A DNA stretch of 64,000 bases from Sphingomonas sp. Y57. GTDB lineage: Bacteria; Pseudomonadota; Alphaproteobacteria; Sphingomonadales; Sphingomonadaceae. Both the position numbers and the translations under genes were made by a program. This document shows, piece by piece, positions 61,118 to 64,000 of the stretch. The stretch is from positions 1 through 64,000 of the forward strand of contig NZ_LDES01000027.1 in the NCBI RefSeq assembly GCF_001015195.1, in the 5' to 3' direction. Within the stretch, counting starts at the first letter, position 1; each line of letters begins with the position of its first letter. The notes under the pieces are model-generated. The model was not told the origin of the DNA and searched no databases. It saw nothing but the letters and a program-made list of their open reading frames with translations.

Positions 61118-63799
61118 ATGTCCAGCCCGCCGCCCATCACCCAGAACCCCGATATCCGTTTCCTGGGCCGACTGCTCGGCGACGTGATCCGCGTTTATGG
61201 CGGCGAAGCGCTGTTTCGGCGGATCGAATATATTCGTTCGGCTTCGGTCGACCGGGCGCGCGGCATCGTCGGTTCGCATGAGATCGATTCGGGCCTCGGC
61301 GCGCTGACCCTCGATGATACGCTCGCCTTCGTGCGCGGCTTCATGCTCTTCTCGATGCTCGCCAACCTCGCCGAGGACCGGCAGGGAGTCGCCGCCGAGC
61401 CCGGCGCCGACGTCGCTGCCGCGCTCGATCGGCTGGAGAAGGAGGGAATTTCGCGCGCCACGGTGGTCGAGATGCTCGACCGTGCGCTGATCGTACCGGT
61501 GCTCACCGCCCACCCGACCGAAGTGCGGCGCAAGAGCATGATCGATCATCGCAACAAGATCGCCGAGCTGATGATGCTCAAGGATATCGGCCGGACGGAG
61601 ACGGTCGACGGCGACCTGATCGACCAGGCGATCTACCGGCAGATCGCCTTGCTCTGGCAGACCCGGCCGCTGCGCCGCGAGCGGCTCTACGTCGCGGACG
61701 AGGTGGAGACCGCGCTCGCCTATCTTCGCGACATCTTCCTGCCGACGCTCCCCGCGCTCTATTCGCGCTGGCAGCGCGCCCTCGGCCATCGCCCGGCGAG
61801 CTTCCTCAGGCCGGGAAGCTGGATCGGTGGCGATCGCGACGGCAATCCCTTCGTCACCGCCGATTCGCTGCGCCTCGCCCTGTCGCGCTCGGCCGAGACC
61901 GTGATCGGCTATTATCTGCGCGAGTTGCACGAGCTGGGTGCCGAGCTGTCGATCTCGACCGAGCTGGCCGAGGTGACCTGGGAGGTCGAGAAGCTCGCCG
62001 AGGCGTCGGGCGACAAGAGCTCCACCCGCAGCGACGAGCCCTATCGCCGCGCGATCACCGGCATCTATTCGCGGCTGTCCAAGACCTATGAGAGGCTCAC
62101 CGGCCGCACGCCGGCGCGGCTGCCGGCAACCGATGCCGAGGGCGGCGCCTATGAGGATCCGGCCGCGCTGCGGGCCGATCTGGTCGAGATCGCCCATGCC
62201 CTCAACCGCACCGGTGCGGGGTCGCTTGCGGGCAATGGCGCGCTCGGCCGGCTGATCCGCGCGGTCGAGACCTTCGGCTTCCATCTCGCGACGCTCGACA
62301 TGCGCCAAAATGCCGATGTCCACGAGAGGGTCGTCGCCGACCTCCTCAAGGTCGCCGGGGTCGAGGCCGACTATGGCGCGCTCGACGAGGCGGCGCGCGT
62401 CGCGCTGCTGCGGAGCGAGCTGGCGTCGAAGCGGCTGCTGCGTACCCCGTTCGGCGCCTATGCCGACGAGACGCTGTCCGAGCTAGCGATCGTCGAGGCT
62501 GCCGCCGAGGCGCATCGCCGCTACGGGCCCGAGGCGATCACCACCTATCTGATCTCGAAAGCCGAGAGCGTTTCGGACATGCTCGAGGTCAACATCCTGC
62601 TCAAGGAGGCCGGGCTGTTCGTGCCCGGCGACCCGCCCACCGCGGCGATCATGGCGGTGCCGCTGTTCGAGACGATCGGCGATCTCGAACGCGCGCCGGA
62701 GGTGATGACGCAATGGTTCGCCCTGCCGGAGGTGGCGGCGATCACCGCCGCACGCGGCCATCAGGAGGTGATGGTCGGCTATTCGGATTCGAACAAGGAC
62801 GGCGGTTACCTCACCTCGGTGTGGAGCCTGCACGAGGCGTCGAGCGCGCTGAAGCCGGTGTTCGCCAAGGCCAACAGCGCGATCCAGCTGTTCCACGGTC
62901 GCGGCGGCGCAGTGGGGCGCGGCGGCGGATCGAGCTTCGCGGCGATCCTCGCGCAGCCGCATGGCACGGTACAGGGCCGCATCCGGATCACCGAGCAGGG
63001 CGAGGTGATCGCCGCCAAATATGGCACGCGCGACAGTGCCGCCGCCAATCTGGAGGCGATGGCCTCGGCCACGCTGCTCGCCACGCTGGAGGAGGACGCG
63101 CTCCAGCCCAAGGACGCGAAGCGCTTCTTCGCGGCGATGGACGAGATCTCGGCCAACGCGTTCAAGGCCTATCGCGGCCTGGTCTATGACACCGAAGGCT
63201 TCCGCACCTTCTTCCGCCAGATGACGCCGATCGCCGAGATCGCCGACCTCAAGATCGGGTCGCGCCCGGCGAGCCGGACCAGGAGCGACCGGATCGAGGA
63301 TCTTCGCGCCATCCCCTGGGTGTTCAGTTGGGCGCAGGCGCGGGTGATGCTGCCGGGCTGGTACGGCGTCGGTCACGGCCTCAAGGGCTTCAGGGACATC
63401 GGCCTGCTGCGCGAGATGCTCGAAGCCTGGCCCTTCTTCCAGTCGACCCTCGCCAATCTGGAGATGGTGCTGGCCAAGTCGGACATGGACATCGCCGAAC
63501 GCTATGTCGCGCTGGTCGAGGACGAGGCGATGGGCCGCGACATCTTCGGCCGCATCCGCGACGGCTGGCAGCGGACGCAGGAGGCCCTGCTATCCGTGAC
63601 GCGGCAGACCCGCCTGCTCCAGAAGAACCCGTCGCTCGACCAGTCGATCCGGCTGCGCCTGCCTTATATCGAGCCGTTGAACCTGCTCCAGATCGAGCTG
63701 CTCAAGCGCCACCGGGCGGGCGAGGACGACCCCCGCGTGCGTGAGGGAATCCAGCTCTCGATCAACGCCATCGCGACCGCGCTGCGCAACAGCGGGTGA
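61118..63799 (+). CDS. ppc: Phosphoenolpyruvate carboxylase
   Basis: 893 residues from ATG 61118. The active His segment is PVLTAHPTEVRRKSMIDHRN; SWIGGDRDGNPFVTADSLRL binds phosphoenolpyruvate; VMVGYSDSNKDGGYLTSVWS is the conserved Lys loop; LFHGRGGAVGRGGGSSFAAI is the mobile Arg/Gly loop. It ends ALRNSG rather than the usual QNTG, a small variation. It refills oxaloacetate. The gap upstream is filled by a long inverted repeat, which may shape its leader. Confidence 0.96.
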   Translation: MSSPPPITQNPDIRFLGRLLGDVIRVYGGEALFRRIEYIRSASVDRARGIVGSHEIDSGLGALTLDDTLAFVRGFMLFSMLANLAEDRQGVAAEPGADVAAALDRLEKEGISRATVVEMLDRALIVPVLTAHPTEVRRKSMIDHRNKIAELMMLKDIGRTETVDGDLIDQAIYRQIALLWQTRPLRRERLYVADEVETALAYLRDIFLPTLPALYSRWQRALGHRPASFLRPGSWIGGDRDGNPFVTADSLRLALSRSAETVIGYYLRELHELGAELSISTELAEVTWEVEKLAEASGDKSSTRSDEPYRRAITGIYSRLSKTYERLTGRTPARLPATDAEGGAYEDPAALRADLVEIAHALNRTGAGSLAGNGALGRLIRAVETFGFHLATLDMRQNADVHERVVADLLKVAGVEADYGALDEAARVALLRSELASKRLLRTPFGAYADETLSELAIVEAAAEAHRRYGPEAITTYLISKAESVSDMLEVNILLKEAGLFVPGDPPTAAIMAVPLFETIGDLERAPEVMTQWFALPEVAAITAARGHQEVMVGYSDSNKDGGYLTSVWSLHEASSALKPVFAKANSAIQLFHGRGGAVGRGGGSSFAAILAQPHGTVQGRIRITEQGEVIAAKYGTRDSAAANLEAMASATLLATLEEDALQPKDAKRFFAAMDEISANAFKAYRGLVYDTEGFRTFFRQMTPIAEIADLKIGSRPASRTRSDRIEDLRAIPWVFSWAQARVMLPGWYGVGHGLKGFRDIGLLREMLEAWPFFQSTLANLEMVLAKSDMDIAERYVALVEDEAMGRDIFGRIRDGWQRTQEALLSVTRQTRLLQKNPSLDQSIRLRLPYIEPLNLLQIELLKRHRAGEDDPRVREGIQLSINAIATALRNSG

Positions 63800-63905
63800 A
63801 CGGATATCCGTCGCCCGGCGGAGGTCGGAGTCTCGGGAGCGCCGTGGTTCGCCGATTTCCTGAAATGCGGGCCTCCGCGCCTGACGTGATGTGGAAGGAT
63901 AGACC

Positions 63906-64000
63906 ATGACCCCGCTCGCCGACCGCCTAGGCATGACCCTGCCGATCATCCAGGCGCCGATGGCCGGGACCTCGACCCCCGCCATGGCCGCGGCGGTGTC
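63906..64000 (+). CDS. Nitronate monooxygenase/NAD(P)H-dependent flavin oxidoreductase (5' end only)
   Basis: The first 31 codons are visible: TPLADRLGMTLPIIQAPMAG then TSTPAMAAAV. The segment P-I-I-Q-A-P-M-A-G and the following Ala-rich helix are the FMN-binding start of the NMO/2-nitropropane dioxygenase family. The rest is outside the window, so activity and completeness cannot be judged. Confidence 0.75.
   Translation, partial: MTPLADRLGMTLPIIQAPMAGTSTPAMAAAV

Overview
The window is a 64 kb chromosomal stretch from a high-GC alphaproteobacterium, most likely a sphingomonad of the Sphingomonas/Rhizorhabdus type. The signs are gapR, the EPS-associated MarR-type regulator, a GTTC-N7-GTTC LexA box at uvrA, the ATR/twin-TM gene pair, the yfgM-like/bamB/der order, and several families of sphingomonad-style palindromic intergenic repeats. 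Most of it is densely packed housekeeping DNA. One accessory island (about 3.4-24 kb) has partly low GC and carries transposon remnants.

Region 1 (1-3.3 kb): the divergent pair ffh (cut by the window edge) and a secreted gamma-glutamyltransferase. Region 2 (3.5-24 kb): a surface-polysaccharide locus. Its left end is AT-rich (methyltransferase, deacetylase-like gene, decayed IS5- and IS3-type transposases). A leftward operon (13.2 to 6.1 kb) encodes WbpB-, WbpD-, WbpE- and WbpI-like enzymes plus a Wzx flippase, a methyltransferase and a glycosyltransferase. Together these fit synthesis of UDP-2,3-diacetamido-2,3-dideoxy-mannuronic acid and its use. An EPS-type MarR regulator lies upstream of that operon, followed by a decayed, possibly YadA-like gene. 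A rightward operon (14.7-24 kb) carries glycosyltransferases, an AsnB-like amidotransferase, a Wzy-like membrane protein, and a pgl-like set: PglA-like transferase, LegC-type aminotransferase, LegB/PglF-type 4,6-dehydratase, PglC-like initiating phosphoglycosyltransferase and a GNAT acetyltransferase. These fit a chain that starts on a diacetamido-trideoxyhexose (bacillosamine-like). Export (Wza/Wzc) and UDP-GlcNAc 6-dehydrogenase genes are not in the window.

Region 3 (24-45 kb): mixed housekeeping genes, including a MoxR ATPase, a YedK/HMCES abasic-site protein, DUF817, an RTX-repeat protein, uvrA with its LexA box, cobalamin adenosyltransferase, GluQRS, HNH nuclease, PilZ, M14 peptidase, rpmJ, a HAD phosphatase, S10 peptidase, a Tat-exported amidase, pyruvate kinase and gapR. 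Region 4 (45-64 kb): panB, the yfgM-like/bamB/der/TusA-like run, an orphan Hpt protein, clpB with a candidate heat-shock promoter, an M16 peptidase, an SDR, gpmA-purE-purK, dienelactone hydrolase, ppc and a truncated nitronate-monooxygenase-like gene.

The least ordinary signals are the following. The polysaccharide locus combines two amino-sugar pathways. A family of long inverted repeats (near 45, 48 and 61 kb) abuts gene ends. A composite two-module repeat (26.9 and 44.7 kb) has its modules in swapped order. A palindromic element appears to sit in frame inside the DUF817 gene. A HAD phosphatase seems to start at a non-canonical codon overlapping the rpmJ stop. A 40-codon ORF is coupled by 4-base overlaps on both sides. 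No tRNA, rRNA or CRISPR array was recognised.
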